In this document: piece by piece, positions 23,404-31,927 of the stretch
How positions within the stretch are numbered: the stretch's first letter is position 1
Layout of the letters: each line of letters begins with the position of its first letter
Assembly (NCBI RefSeq): GCF_019799945.1
Contig: NZ_JABGCH010000029.1
Coordinates: 1-53,828 of the forward strand
Length of the DNA: 53,828 nt
Origin: Modestobacter marinus
GTDB lineage: Bacteria; Actinomycetota; Actinomycetes; Mycobacteriales; Geodermatophilaceae
Direction: 5' to 3'
Notes under the pieces: generated by a model
The model's input: the letters and a program-made list of their open reading frames with translations, nothing else
Told to the model about the DNA's origin: nothing
Databases searched by the model: none
Translations under genes and position numbers: made by a program

Positions 23404-24522
23404 TCAGCCGGCGGCGAGGAACAGGTCGCGGGTCAGCACGCCGGTGTCCGGCTGGTCGGTGAACAGCCCGTCGGCCCCCGCCGCCCAGAAGCGCAACTGC
23501 TCCTCGATGGCGTCGCCGTAGGCGGCCGGGTCGGTGCCGCGGTCCAGCTCGGCCGGCAGGAAGTCGTTCTCGTTGCGGAACGTGTACGGGTGCACCAGCA
23601 GCCCGGCCGCGTGCGCGTCGGCGACGAGGGACGTCGGCTGCCCCGGCGTGCCGTCCGCGGTCAGCGGGATCACCTGCTCCTTGGCCGGGCCGATGCCGTT
23701 GGCGTACTCCGCGACGTCCGCCAGCCCGGCGGCGGTGGACAGGTCGGCGTACGTGCGCGGGTCCCCGGCGGCGACCAGGTCGGCCGGGGCGCCGGTCGCC
23801 GACAGCAGCTGGACCAGCGGCACGTCGACCTCGTCGTCCAGCTCGCGCAGGTTCGCGGTCTCGAAGGACTGGAGGAACACCGGGTCGCCCTCGTCGTCCA
23901 GGTCCGCCTTCCGCAGCCCGGCCACCAGCGGCTCCTCCAGCGAGAGCCCGAGGGAGTCGAAGTACGTCGGGTGCTTGGTCTCGACGTAGGCGCCGACCTC
24001 GCGGTCCAGCTCCTCGCTGAGGTCCTCGCGGAGCTCGAGGTACTCGTCGAGCGTGGGGACGGCGAAGAGCTCGTCGTAGAGGGTGTTCTCCTGTCGCAGG
24101 TCGGGCAGCCGCTCGACCGCGCGCAGGGTCCGCAGCTCGGCCAGGGTGAAGTCCTCGGTGAACCAGCCGGAGAGCTCGACGCCGTCCACGGTCCTCGTCG
24201 TCCGCCGGTCGGCGAACTCCGGGTGGTCGGCGACGTCGGTGGTGCCGGCGATCTCGTTCTCGTGGCGGCACACCAGGACGCCGTCGGAGGTGCTCACCAC
24301 GTCGCACTCGATGGAGTCCGCGCCCATCCGGGCGGCGAGCTCGTAGGACGCAAGGGTGTGCTCGGGGCGGTGGCCGGCGGCGCCGCGGTGCCCGATGACC
24401 AGCAGCTCCGCACCCTGTGGGCCGGGGACACCCCTGGCCGGCGCGCTCGGCGGCACCAGCATGGCGAGCAGGACGACGAGGACGGCGACGGCCGCAGCGG
24501 GCAGCCGGTGGACGGTGCGCAC
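23404..24522 (-). CDS. Secreted glycerophosphodiester phosphodiesterase (GDPD)
   Basis: GDPD enzymes hydrolyse glycerophosphodiesters to glycerol-3-phosphate and an alcohol. The 372-residue precursor has a signal peptide (AAAVAVLVVLLAMLVPPSAP). The TIM-barrel active site shows VIGHRGAAGHRPEHTLASY with the catalytic His and the Arg, then SIECDVVSTSDGVLVCRHEN with the Glu/Asp metal ligands and second His. LLVHPYTFRNENDF and GADGLFTDQPD near the end are typical. At 372 residues it resembles the longer GlpQ-type secreted enzymes. It starts at GTG 24522 and is convergent with the MarR gene. Confidence 0.95.
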   Translation of the reverse strand: MRTVHRLPAAAVAVLVVLLAMLVPPSAPARGVPGPQGAELLVIGHRGAAGHRPEHTLASYELAARMGADSIECDVVSTSDGVLVCRHENEIAGTTDVADHPEFADRRTTRTVDGVELSGWFTEDFTLAELRTLRAVERLPDLRQENTLYDELFAVPTLDEYLELREDLSEELDREVGAYVETKHPTYFDSLGLSLEEPLVAGLRKADLDDEGDPVFLQSFETANLRELDDEVDVPLVQLLSATGAPADLVAAGDPRTYADLSTAAGLADVAEYANGIGPAKEQVIPLTADGTPGQPTSLVADAHAAGLLVHPYTFRNENDFLPAELDRGTDPAAYGDAIEEQLRFWAAGADGLFTDQPDTGVLTRDLFLAAG

Positions 24523-24617
24523 GGGGACCCCCCGGGACCCGGACGGCGACCCTCGCCGCCGGCCCGCCCGCCGATCGCACAGCTCCCGCCCCGATCCGGC
24601 ACCGGGACGTCGCCGCG

Positions 24618-24788
24618 GTGCGCGCGTCGGTCACCCAGCGCAGCCATGGACACCTACCCGAAGTGCTCGGCTCGGCGGTGCGGGGCGCGGCCCTGGACGC
24701 CGTCCCGCTGATCGCGATGGGCCTGGTGGCGGCCGCGCCGATCGCCCTGGGGACCGCCGCCTACCGGCAGCGGGACCTCACTGCCTGA
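24618..24788 (+). CDS. Small ORF resembling an ABC-2 permease C-terminus (possible remnant)
   Basis: From GTG 24618 the 56-residue frame encodes LPEVLGSAVRGAALDAVPLI, one membrane segment (GLVAAAPIALGTAAY) and RQRDLTA. The ending A.YRQRDL is what many ABC-2-type permeases have at their C-terminus, so this may be the stub of a lost transporter gene. No clear Shine-Dalgarno is visible. Confidence 0.3.
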   Translation: MRASVTQRSHGHLPEVLGSAVRGAALDAVPLIAMGLVAAAPIALGTAAYRQRDLTA

Positions 24789-24842
24789 CCTCCGCGGCCC
24801 GTCCCGAGCGGCACGCTCCCGGCACGACCTACGGTGTGCCCC

Positions 24843-25358
24843 ATGCAGGGGGCACTGGACGACGGCGCAGCGCCCGTCCCGCCCCCCTGGGTGGCCCGGG
24901 ATCCCGTGGGTCTGCCCACCTGCGCGCTGGCCCGGACCGGTGCCGCGGTGAACGCCCTGTTCGCCCGGCAGCTGGCGCGGGTGGGGCTGCGGCCGCACAC
25001 GTTCTTCGTGCTGGTGCACCTGGCCCGCGACCAGGCGCTCACCTCCGCCGAGCTGGCCCGGCGCCTCGAGCTGACCCCGCAGAGCATGAGCGCGCTGCTG
25101 CGTAGCCTCGCCGACACCGGCTGGGTGGACCGGCGGCAGGACGTGCGGCGGGGTCAGCGGATCGACGTGCGGCTGACCGATCCCGGCCGGCGGGCCCTGC
25201 TGGGCGCCGGGCCGGTGCTCGCGGAGCTCGGGCGGCCGGCCGCGCTCGGGCTCAGCGAGGCCGAGGCGGTCACCCTGCAGGCCCTGCTCCAGCGGGTGCT
25301 CGCCACGGTGGCCACCCGGTCGGACGACGAGCTGCCGGTCCTCGGGGAATCGCTGTGA
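24843..25358 (+). CDS. MarR family transcriptional regulator
   Basis: The 171-residue winged-helix protein shows the recognition helix SAELARRLELTPQSMSALLR (~75-95) and wing WVDRRQDVRRGQRIDVRLTD. The ATG at 24843 lies 7 bp after TACGGT (24830-24835), pointing to a leaderless transcript. Its target is not evident; neither neighbour is an obvious drug or catabolic gene. The K+ channel begins about 70 bp downstream. Confidence 0.92.
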   Translation: MQGALDDGAAPVPPPWVARDPVGLPTCALARTGAAVNALFARQLARVGLRPHTFFVLVHLARDQALTSAELARRLELTPQSMSALLRSLADTGWVDRRQDVRRGQRIDVRLTDPGRRALLGAGPVLAELGRPAALGLSEAEAVTLQALLQRVLATVATRSDDELPVLGESL

Positions 25359-25426
25359 CGCGTCGTGTTCGGGCGGGCACCCTGCGCAGTCGCTATCGTC
25401 GCGCCGGTGACCAGCGGGGGGCGGGC

Positions 25427-26452
25427 GTGCTGACCGAGGACCACGCCGGCGTCCGGCTGCCCCACATCGAGGCCTCACCGGCCCGGCAGGTGTGGCGGCG
25501 GGTCGTGATCGCGGCGGTCGTGCTCGCGTTCACCGTGCTCATCGTCTGGCTGGACCGGGACGCCTACCGGGACGGCGACGAGATCGGCATCACCTTCCTG
25601 GACGCCGTCTACTACTCGACCGTCACGCTCTCCACGACCGGGTACGGCGACATCACGCCACTGACCCCGGGCGCCCGGCTCATCAACATCTTCGTGATCA
25701 CGCCCCTGCGGATCATGTTCCTGATCGTGCTCATCGGAACGACCCTGGAGGCGCTCACCGAGCGCTCGCGGGAGGAGTTCCGGGTCCGACGGTGGAGGTC
25801 TCGATTGCGCCAGCACGTCGTCGTGTGCGGGTACGGCACCAAGGGGCGCAGCGCCATCCGCGCCCTGCTGACCACCGGGACGGACGCCGAGCACATCGTC
25901 GTCGTCGACACCGACCCGCGGGCCGTCGACGAGGCGACCGCGGCCGGGCTGACCGGGATCGTCGGGGACGCCGGGCGCACCGAGGTGCTGCGCCGCACCT
26001 CGGTGGAGAAGGCCCGCGCGGTGATCGTGGCGGCCCACCGGGACGACGCCTCGGTGCTGATCACGCTCACCGTGCGCCAGATCAACCCCACGGTGCCGAT
26101 CACGGCGAGCGTCCGCGAGGAGGAGAACGCCAGCCTGCTGCGGCAGTCCGGGGCCGACATGGTCATCACCACCGCCGCCACCTCCGGCCGGCTGCTCGGC
26201 CTGTCGACCGACCAGCCGCGCGTGGTCGCCGCGGTCGAGGACCTGCTGACCGCCGGGCGCGGGCTGGACCTCGTGCAGCGCACGGTCACCCAGTCCGAGG
26301 TCGGGCTGGGCCCGCGGCAGCTGCGCGACGTCGTCCTGTCGGTCACCCGCGGCGGGCGGAACCTGCGCTTCGACGACCCGCTGATCGGCACCCTGGAGAG
26401 CGAGGACGTGCTCGTCGTCGTCAAGGCCCACCGCGGACCGGACGGCCACTGA
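25427..26452 (+). CDS. Two-TM potassium channel with RCK (TrkA-N/C) domains
   Basis: This 341-residue protein resembles ligand-gated MthK-type K+ channels. Transmembrane helix one (VVIAAVVLAFTVLIVWL) is followed by the pore helix and selectivity filter TGYGD (71-75) and a second helix (IFVITPLRIMFLIVLIGTTL). The cytoplasmic RCK Rossmann domain begins HVVVCGYGTKGRSAIRALL, with VVVDTDPRAVDEA binding the nucleotide or ion, and a TrkA-C region from ~255. I chose GTG 25427, with GGGGGGCGGGC upstream; the frame is open further upstream. It should sit in the cytoplasmic membrane and control K+ flux in response to nucleotide or Ca2+. Confidence 0.93.
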   Translation: MLTEDHAGVRLPHIEASPARQVWRRVVIAAVVLAFTVLIVWLDRDAYRDGDEIGITFLDAVYYSTVTLSTTGYGDITPLTPGARLINIFVITPLRIMFLIVLIGTTLEALTERSREEFRVRRWRSRLRQHVVVCGYGTKGRSAIRALLTTGTDAEHIVVVDTDPRAVDEATAAGLTGIVGDAGRTEVLRRTSVEKARAVIVAAHRDDASVLITLTVRQINPTVPITASVREEENASLLRQSGADMVITTAATSGRLLGLSTDQPRVVAAVEDLLTAGRGLDLVQRTVTQSEVGLGPRQLRDVVLSVTRGGRNLRFDDPLIGTLESEDVLVVVKAHRGPDGH

Positions 26453-26464
26453 CCGGTCGGCCGG

Positions 26465-27019
26465 CTACTCGCCGGTCGCGCCGTCCACCGCCTCCCGGAT
26501 CAGGTCGGCGTGGCCGTTGTGCCGCGCGTACTCCTCGATCATGTGGACGAGCAGCCAGCGCAAACTCGGCGTCCCGCCGTCGGGCCAGGCCGCCCGGGGA
26601 GGCCGGTGGTCCAGGCCGCCGTCGGCGAGCACCGCGGCGACCGCGGCCCGGGAGCGGGCCACCGCGGTCGCCCACAGGGCACGCAGCTCCTCCGGGGAGT
26701 CCTCGGCGGCCGAGTGCCACTCCCAGTCGGGGTCGGCGGCCCAGTCGGCGGTGTCGAACGGCGGCTGCCTGTCCCGCCCGTGCAGCCAGCGGGAGAACCA
26801 GTCGTCCTCGACCAGCGCCATGTGCTTCAGCAGGCCGCCCAGGGTCACCTCGGAGACGCCGACGGCGACCCGGAAGCCGGCCGCGTCCAGGCCCGCGCAC
26901 TTCCAGGCCAGCGTCGCCCGCTGGAAGTCGAGGAAGCCGAGCAGGGTGCCGGTCTCGTCGGCCGCCAGCGGCGGTTCCGGCCGGCCGTGGTCGTCGGTGG
27001 TCACCTCGGTCGTCGTCAT
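26465..27019 (-). CDS. DinB family protein (DUF664-like)
   Basis: The DinB/mycothiol-transferase-like fold is a four-helix bundle that holds a metal with three histidines. The 184-residue protein has the expected helix starts and ligands: LLGFLDFQRATLAWKCAGLD, LGGLLKHMALVEDDWFSRWL with the first His, and RWLLVHMIEEYARHNGHADL with the second and third. Members use mycothiol or a similar thiol in detoxification, but this one's activity is not known. It is convergent with the K+ channel and divergent from the GH63-type gene. Confidence 0.92.
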   Translation of the reverse strand: MTTTEVTTDDHGRPEPPLAADETGTLLGFLDFQRATLAWKCAGLDAAGFRVAVGVSEVTLGGLLKHMALVEDDWFSRWLHGRDRQPPFDTADWAADPDWEWHSAAEDSPEELRALWATAVARSRAAVAAVLADGGLDHRPPRAAWPDGGTPSLRWLLVHMIEEYARHNGHADLIREAVDGATGE

Positions 27020-27142
27020 CGGGCCAGCCTGCCCGGCCCGGGGTGGGGACGGCGACGTGCCGGCTCCGGGGTTGCCGACCGTCGCCTCCGCCCCGAAGAC
27101 TCGACGGAGTCGGACGACGCCGGGAAGAGGAGCAGACCTCGG

Positions 27143-28663
27143 ATGACCGTGTCCCAGCCCAGCGCCGTGGAGATCGGGCTGATGTCCGGCCGGGCCGGCT
27201 ACGTGCTCAAGGCCAACGACCGCGGGGCGTTCACCGTCGCCTCGCCGACCCTGTACCCGCACATGTGGAGCTGGGACGCCGGCTTCGTCGCGCTCGGCAT
27301 CGCAACCGTCTCCGTGCCCCGGGCCCTGGGCGAGCTGCGCACGCTGCTGACCGGGCAGTGGGCCAGCGGGATGATCCCGCACATCCTGTTCCACCAGCCC
27401 AGCGACTACTTCCCCGGCCCGGAGCGCTGGCGCACGCAGGTGGCCGCGGCCCGCCCGGCCGACGTGCTCACCTCCGGCATCTGCCAGCCGCCGATCCACG
27501 TGATCGCGCTGTCCCGGATCCTGCACGACGCCCGGCGGCGCGGCGGCGCCGACCAGGAGCTCGCCGAGCAGTTCGTCGTCGAGACCTTCGACCAGTGGCT
27601 GGCCTGGCACGAGTACCTCGCCACCGCGCGCGATCCCTACACCTACGGCCTGGTCGAGATCCACCACGGCTGGGAGTCCGGCATGGACGACTCACCGCGC
27701 TGGGACGAGCCGTACGCCAACGTGCACCCGCAGCCGGACATGCCCCCGTTCGTGCGCGCGGACCTCGCCCACGTGACGGACCCCTCGCAGCGGCCCACCG
27801 ACGCCGAGTACGCCCGCTACCTGTGGCTGCTCGAGCAGAAGGTGCGCAGCCGTTACGACGACGCCGTGTACCGGGCCACCGGCGACTTCGTCGTGGGCGA
27901 CGTGCTGATCTCGGCCCTGCTCGCCGCGGCCAGCGACCTGCTCGCCGACATGGGCGAGGACCTCGGCATCGGCGGCGGGGCCGCCGGCGGGGTCGAGCGG
28001 TCCCGGTCGATCGCCCGCCGCTTCCGCACCGGGGTGCTGCGCTCGGTCGACCCGGGCACCGGGCTGGCCCGCGACCTGGACCTGCGCACCGGGAAGTGGC
28101 TGGACGTGGAGAGCGCCGCGGGCTTCGCTCCCCTGCTGTGCGGCGGCGACGAGGCGCTCACCCGGCGGCAGCGGGACCTGCTGCTCGGCCCCCGCTGGTG
28201 CGGGCACTCCCGGCTGCGGTGGCCGGTGGTGCCGTCGGTCTCCCCCGCCTCCCCGGCCTTCCGGCCGCGCACCTACTGGCGCGGGCCGCAGTGGCCGGTG
28301 CTCAACTGGCTGATGGCCTGGGCGCTCAACCGGTCCGGCGAGCAGGAGGCGGCCAACCAGCTCCGGCTGGCCGGGCTGTCCCAGCTCATCGACTGCGACT
28401 TCGCCGAGTACTACGAGCCGATGACCGGCGAGACGCTGGGCAGCCGCGACCAGTCGTGGACGGCGGCGATCGCGCTGGACTTCCTGGCGGCCCGCCGGCC
28501 GGCGCAGCGCCGTCCGGTCCGCTGGCTAACCAGCGAGCTGCCGCGGATCACCCCGGCGCAGCGCCCGGCCGGCCAGCCGACGACGCAGTCCGGCACCCCC
28601 GCCGGACGCCGCCCGGCACCGGGCCCGGGCACGGCGGGCGGGCCACCGGCCCGTCCCCGCTGA
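27143..28663 (+). CDS. GH63-type hydrolase, probable glucosylglycerate hydrolase
   Basis: Bacterial GH63 members of this group hydrolyse glucosylglycerate or mannosylglycerate, compatible solutes accumulated under nitrogen or salt stress. The (alpha/alpha)6-barrel signatures are clear: SPTLYPHMWSWDAGFVALGI, QWASGMIPHILFHQPSDYFP, EIHHGWESGMDDSPRWD with the probable catalytic Asp (D182), and the probable Glu (E425) in FAEYYEPMTGE. The first ~455 residues match the length of mycobacterial glucosylglycerate hydrolase as I remember it. The Pro/Arg-rich last ~50 residues are an extra, probably disordered tail. ATG 27143 is preceded by AGAGGAG. A trehalase-like or debranching-like specificity is the alternative. 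Confidence 0.85.
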   Translation: MTVSQPSAVEIGLMSGRAGYVLKANDRGAFTVASPTLYPHMWSWDAGFVALGIATVSVPRALGELRTLLTGQWASGMIPHILFHQPSDYFPGPERWRTQVAAARPADVLTSGICQPPIHVIALSRILHDARRRGGADQELAEQFVVETFDQWLAWHEYLATARDPYTYGLVEIHHGWESGMDDSPRWDEPYANVHPQPDMPPFVRADLAHVTDPSQRPTDAEYARYLWLLEQKVRSRYDDAVYRATGDFVVGDVLISALLAAASDLLADMGEDLGIGGGAAGGVERSRSIARRFRTGVLRSVDPGTGLARDLDLRTGKWLDVESAAGFAPLLCGGDEALTRRQRDLLLGPRWCGHSRLRWPVVPSVSPASPAFRPRTYWRGPQWPVLNWLMAWALNRSGEQEAANQLRLAGLSQLIDCDFAEYYEPMTGETLGSRDQSWTAAIALDFLAARRPAQRRPVRWLTSELPRITPAQRPAGQPTTQSGTPAGRRPAPGPGTAGGPPARPR

Positions 28664-28731
28664 CCGCGGCGGTCCCCGGGGCACGGGCCGGACTCCCCGA
28701 GATCGCCGTCCATGCGGCAGGGTGTGCGCCC

Positions 28732-29184
28732 ATGGACCTGACGTGGGCGGATGCAGTCCCGGCCTACCGCCGGCACCATGAGCTCTCCCGCGGGGACGGC
28801 GAGGCCGGCGGGCACCGGTGGGCCCTCGAGCGGGTGGAGGACGCCGTCCGGGACGGCGACCTGCCGGTCGAGGTGCTCGACGCGATGGTGCGCGACCCGG
28901 ACGGCGACGCCGAGTACCGGGCGCACCTGGCGGCCGGCCCGCTGGAGGACCTGCTCGCCCACCACACCGACGCCTACGCCGCGGCGTTCGCCGATCGGTG
29001 CAGCGCCGACCCGCGGTGGGTGGAGGCGCTGGGCGGCGTCTGGCTCGAGGCGGCGGTCTGGGACCGGCTGCCCGCGGTGCTGCAGCGGATCGTGCCCGAG
29101 CCGTGCCGGCGGGTCCCGGCCGTTCCCGGGCCGCACCCGCGCGCCGGCCGGTCCCGGCTCAGCCCGGCGGTCGCCGACGCCTGA
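28732..29184 (+). CDS. DUF6869 domain protein
   Basis: The 150-residue acidic protein shows WALERVEDAVRDGDLPVEVL, DPDGDAEYRAHLAAGPLEDL and DPRWVEALGGVWL, the pattern I associate with DUF6869. The family has no known function and often appears near toxin-immunity or hypothetical loci. I chose ATG 28732, where the frame opens with MDLTWADAVPAYRRHHEL. No strong Shine-Dalgarno is visible. It lies 68 bp after the GH63-type gene. Confidence 0.75.
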   Translation: MDLTWADAVPAYRRHHELSRGDGEAGGHRWALERVEDAVRDGDLPVEVLDAMVRDPDGDAEYRAHLAAGPLEDLLAHHTDAYAAAFADRCSADPRWVEALGGVWLEAAVWDRLPAVLQRIVPEPCRRVPAVPGPHPRAGRSRLSPAVADA

Positions 29185-29275
29185 GCCGCACCGGGCGGAG
29201 CTCCTGCCGGGAGCCTGACGCACCCGATCCGCCGGTGGGGTGAACCGCTGCGGCGGTTGGGCGCGAACACCTCCC

Positions 29276-30937
29276 GTGACCATTACGGAGGAGCTGCCCG
29301 GCCGCCGGCTGCCGGCGCGCCACGACGGCCGCCGGCCGCTGGGCGCCCTGGCCGGCCTGGTGTCGGCCGCGGTGGCCCTCGGGGTGGCCGAGCTGGTCGC
29401 CGGCCTGGTCGGACCGTCGTCGTCCCCGGTCGTCGCGGTCGGCGACGTCGTGATCACGCTGACCCCCGAGCCGGTGAAGGCGTTCGCCATCGCCACCTTC
29501 GGCGAGCAGGACAAGGTGGCCCTGGTCGTGGGCACCCTCGTGCTCGTGGCGCTCGCCGCGCTGCTGCTGGGCCTGGGCTCGCTGCGCAGCGCCCGGCTCG
29601 GCGTCGCCGGCATCGGGGCGTTCGGCCTGCTCGGCGTCCTCGCCGCCGTCCTGCGGCCCGCCGGGAGGGCCCTGGACGCGCTGCCCGCGGTGGCCGGCGC
29701 CGCCGCCGGGATCACCGTGCTCCTCCTGCTCCTCCGGCCGCTGACCCGCCCGGTCGCCGCGCCGGCGCCGTCCGGAGGGCGCCCCGAGGCCGGTCCGCGC
29801 GACGGGGTGGCCGCCGACCGGCTGCGGGAGGTGCTGGCCGCGGGCGACCGCAAGGGCGGCGCGCTGGACCGGCGCCGCTTCTTCCTCGCCAGCGGGGTCG
29901 CGGTCGGGGTGGCCGCGGCCGGCGGGTACGGCGGCCGGCTGCTGCGCCGGCGGTTCGACGTCGCCGAGGCCCGGGCGGCCCTGACCCTGCCGCGCCCGGC
30001 GTCCCCCGCCCCGGCCGTGCCCGCCGGTGCCGACCTGGCTGCCGGCGTCGCGGGACTGACCCCGCTGTTCACGGCCAACCGCGACTTCTACCGGGTGGAC
30101 ACCGCGATCGTCGCGCCGCTGGTGCGGCCGGCCGACCACCGGCTGGAGACCACCGGCATGTTCGACTCCCCCGGCACCTACACGCTCGCCGACCTGTTCG
30201 GGCGCACGGACCTGATCGAGCGGGACATCACCCTCACCTGCGTCTCCAACGAGGTCGGCGGCGGGCTGGCCGGCACCGCCCGCTGGCTCGGGGTGCCGCT
30301 GGGCGCCTTCCTGCGCGAGAACGGCGTGCGGAGCGGCAGCTCCCAGCTGGTCTGCCGCTCGGTGGACGGGATGACGATCGGCGCCCCGACCCGGGCGGCG
30401 CTGGAGGCCGAGGACGCGATGCTCGCGATCGGCATGAACGGCGAGCCCCTGCCGGTCGAGCACGGGTTCCCGGTGCGCATGCTGATCCCCGGCCTGTACG
30501 GCTACGTGTCGGCGTGCAAGTGGCTGACCCGCATCGAGGCCACCACCTTCGACGCCTTCGACGCGTACTGGGTCGAGCGGGACTGGGCCGCCGAGGCGCC
30601 GATCAAGATCGCTTCACGGATCGACACCCCGGCCGCCCTGCGCCGCTTCCCGGCCGGGCGGCGGGCCATCGCCGGCGTCGCCTGGGCGCAGACCCGCGGC
30701 ATCGCCCGGGTGGAGGTCCGAGTGGACGACAAGGACTGGGCCGACGCCGACCTCTCCCCCGCGGTGGACGCCGACGTCTGGCGACAGTGGGTGCTCCCCT
30801 ACGAGTTCGCGCCCGGCCCGCACACCCTCACCGTCCGCGCCACGGGGGCCGACGGCGAGGTGCAGACCGACCGGCGGGCCGACCCCTTCCCCGACGGCGC
30901 CAGTGGCTGGCACTCGATCCAGGTGACCGCCGCCTGA
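29276..30937 (+). CDS. Membrane-anchored molybdopterin-dependent oxidoreductase (sulfite-oxidase family)
   Basis: The 553-residue protein begins with about four transmembrane segments (AGLVSAAVALGVAELVAGL, VALVVGTLVLVALAALLLGL, ...). An internal Tat-like motif DRRRFFLASGVAVGVAAAGG (~200) follows, then a sulfite-oxidase-fold catalytic domain. The Moco-binding region includes IERDITLTCVSNEVGGGLAG with the probable Mo-ligand Cys, TARWLGVPLGAFL and SVDGMTIGAPT. The C-terminal Ig-like dimerisation domain has ARVEVRVDDKDWADADLS. The catalytic domain should face outward. I chose GTG 29276; GTG 29240 is in frame. It is followed by a fasciclin lipoprotein, a pairing seen in SigK-type regulons, but no sigma factor is in the window. 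Confidence 0.93.
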   Translation: MTITEELPGRRLPARHDGRRPLGALAGLVSAAVALGVAELVAGLVGPSSSPVVAVGDVVITLTPEPVKAFAIATFGEQDKVALVVGTLVLVALAALLLGLGSLRSARLGVAGIGAFGLLGVLAAVLRPAGRALDALPAVAGAAAGITVLLLLLRPLTRPVAAPAPSGGRPEAGPRDGVAADRLREVLAAGDRKGGALDRRRFFLASGVAVGVAAAGGYGGRLLRRRFDVAEARAALTLPRPASPAPAVPAGADLAAGVAGLTPLFTANRDFYRVDTAIVAPLVRPADHRLETTGMFDSPGTYTLADLFGRTDLIERDITLTCVSNEVGGGLAGTARWLGVPLGAFLRENGVRSGSSQLVCRSVDGMTIGAPTRAALEAEDAMLAIGMNGEPLPVEHGFPVRMLIPGLYGYVSACKWLTRIEATTFDAFDAYWVERDWAAEAPIKIASRIDTPAALRRFPAGRRAIAGVAWAQTRGIARVEVRVDDKDWADADLSPAVDADVWRQWVLPYEFAPGPHTLTVRATGADGEVQTDRRADPFPDGASGWHSIQVTAA

Positions 30938-31086
30938 CGCTTTCCGGCTCCGCGCCGGACCCCTCCCCCCAGACCCGTGCCCGGCACCCGCCGGGGACGT
31001 CCCCGGTCGCACCCTGCGGCCGGTCCACCACCTGACCGCGACGCCGGATCCGGCCGTCGCCCCCGACAGGACAGGAGCACCATCCC

Positions 31087-31761
31087 GTGAAGAGCACCCT
31101 GCTGACCCGCGGCACCCTCCTCGGCACCGCGGCCGTCCTCGCCCTCGGCCTGACCGCCTGCGGCTCCGACGACACTTCCGACGCGAGCGCCGCCGCGGAC
31201 ATGAGCGGCACGAGCGCGGCCCCGTCGTCGGCGGCCGGGAGCAGCGCGATGCCCGCCTCGGACGAGCCGTTCGGTGCCGGCTGCGCGGCCGTGCCGGCCG
31301 ACGGCGAGGGCAGCTTTGCCGGCATGACCGACGACCCGGTGGCCACCGCGGCGAGCAACAACCCGGCGCTGTCCACCCTGGTGTCCGCCGTCCAGGCCGC
31401 CGGGCTCGGCGACTCGCTGAACTCCGCCACCGACATCACCGTGCTGGCCCCGGCCAACGCGGCCTTCGAGGCGGTCCCGGCCGACTCGCTGAACGCCCTG
31501 CTGGCGGACCAGGCGCAGCTGACCGCGGTGCTGACCCACCACGTCATCGAGGGCCGGCTCGCCCCCGACGAGCTGGCCGGCACGCACACCACCCTCAACG
31601 GGGACCAGGTGACGATCGAGGGCTCCGGGGAGGACTTCGCCGTCCCGGCCGCCGGCACCGTCCTGGGCCAGATGGACGCCGGCGTGATCTGCGGCGACGT
31701 GCAGACCGCCAACGCGACCGTCTACATCGTCGACCAGGTCCTCGCGCCGCCGGCCGCCTGA
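31087..31761 (+). CDS. Fasciclin-domain lipoprotein
   Basis: Fasciclin (FAS1) domains mediate adhesion; mycobacterial relatives are the MPT70/MPT83 antigens. The 224-residue precursor has a lipobox (GLTAC, C25), a Ser/Ala/Asp-rich linker, and one FAS1 domain (~85-222): PALSTLVSAVQAAGLGDSLN, ITVLAPANAAFEAVP and LTAVLTHHVIEGRL (H1/H2-type segments), with NATVYIVDQVLAPP at the end. It should be anchored to the outer membrane surface. It follows the molybdopterin oxidoreductase by 149 bp, and a strong terminator lies 12 nt after its stop. Confidence 0.95.
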   Translation: MKSTLLTRGTLLGTAAVLALGLTACGSDDTSDASAAADMSGTSAAPSSAAGSSAMPASDEPFGAGCAAVPADGEGSFAGMTDDPVATAASNNPALSTLVSAVQAAGLGDSLNSATDITVLAPANAAFEAVPADSLNALLADQAQLTAVLTHHVIEGRLAPDELAGTHTTLNGDQVTIEGSGEDFAVPAAGTVLGQMDAGVICGDVQTANATVYIVDQVLAPPAA

Positions 31762-31772
31762 CCACCGGTCGT

Positions 31773-31802
31773 GGAGGGCCCGGCCGACCTGCCGGGCCCT
31801 CC
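31773..31802 (+). terminator. Terminator after the fasciclin gene
   Basis: Two perfect 12-bp GC arms (31773-31784 and 31791-31802) enclose a 6-nt loop, starting 12 nt beyond the stop codon. Confidence 0.88.
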
Positions 31803-31877
31803 GCGACGGTCGTCCCGTGACCTGTGGGTTCGAGCCGGCCGCGACGACGTCCTCAGCCGCGAACCCGATGCCCGGTA

Positions 31878-31896
31878 CGTCAACGACCGGTTGACG
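31878..31896. promoter_or_regulatory. Candidate operator 1 upstream of the Clp-N regulator
   Basis: Perfect inverted repeat CGTCAAC-N5-GTTGACG. It has the same core (GTCAAC-N5-GTTGAC) as the repeat at 31905, with centres 29 bp apart. Confidence 0.6.
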
Positions 31897-31904
31897 GACG
31901 CCAT

Positions 31905-31927
31905 GTCGTCAACTTACGGTTGACGAC
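31905..31927. promoter_or_regulatory. Candidate operator 2, abutting the Clp-N start codon
   Basis: Perfect inverted repeat with 9-bp arms, GTCGTCAAC-N5-GTTGACGAC. Its last base touches the ATG at 31928, so bound protein would cover the transcript or translation start. Confidence 0.65.

Noticed and set aside
25492-29184. A 1,230-codon plus-strand open frame
   Set aside because: Its first ~1,080 codons are a GC-rich shadow of the K+ channel, DinB and GH63-type genes in other frames, with Arg/Pro/Ala-rich nonsense. Only the last part, from 28732, is a real gene (DUF6869).
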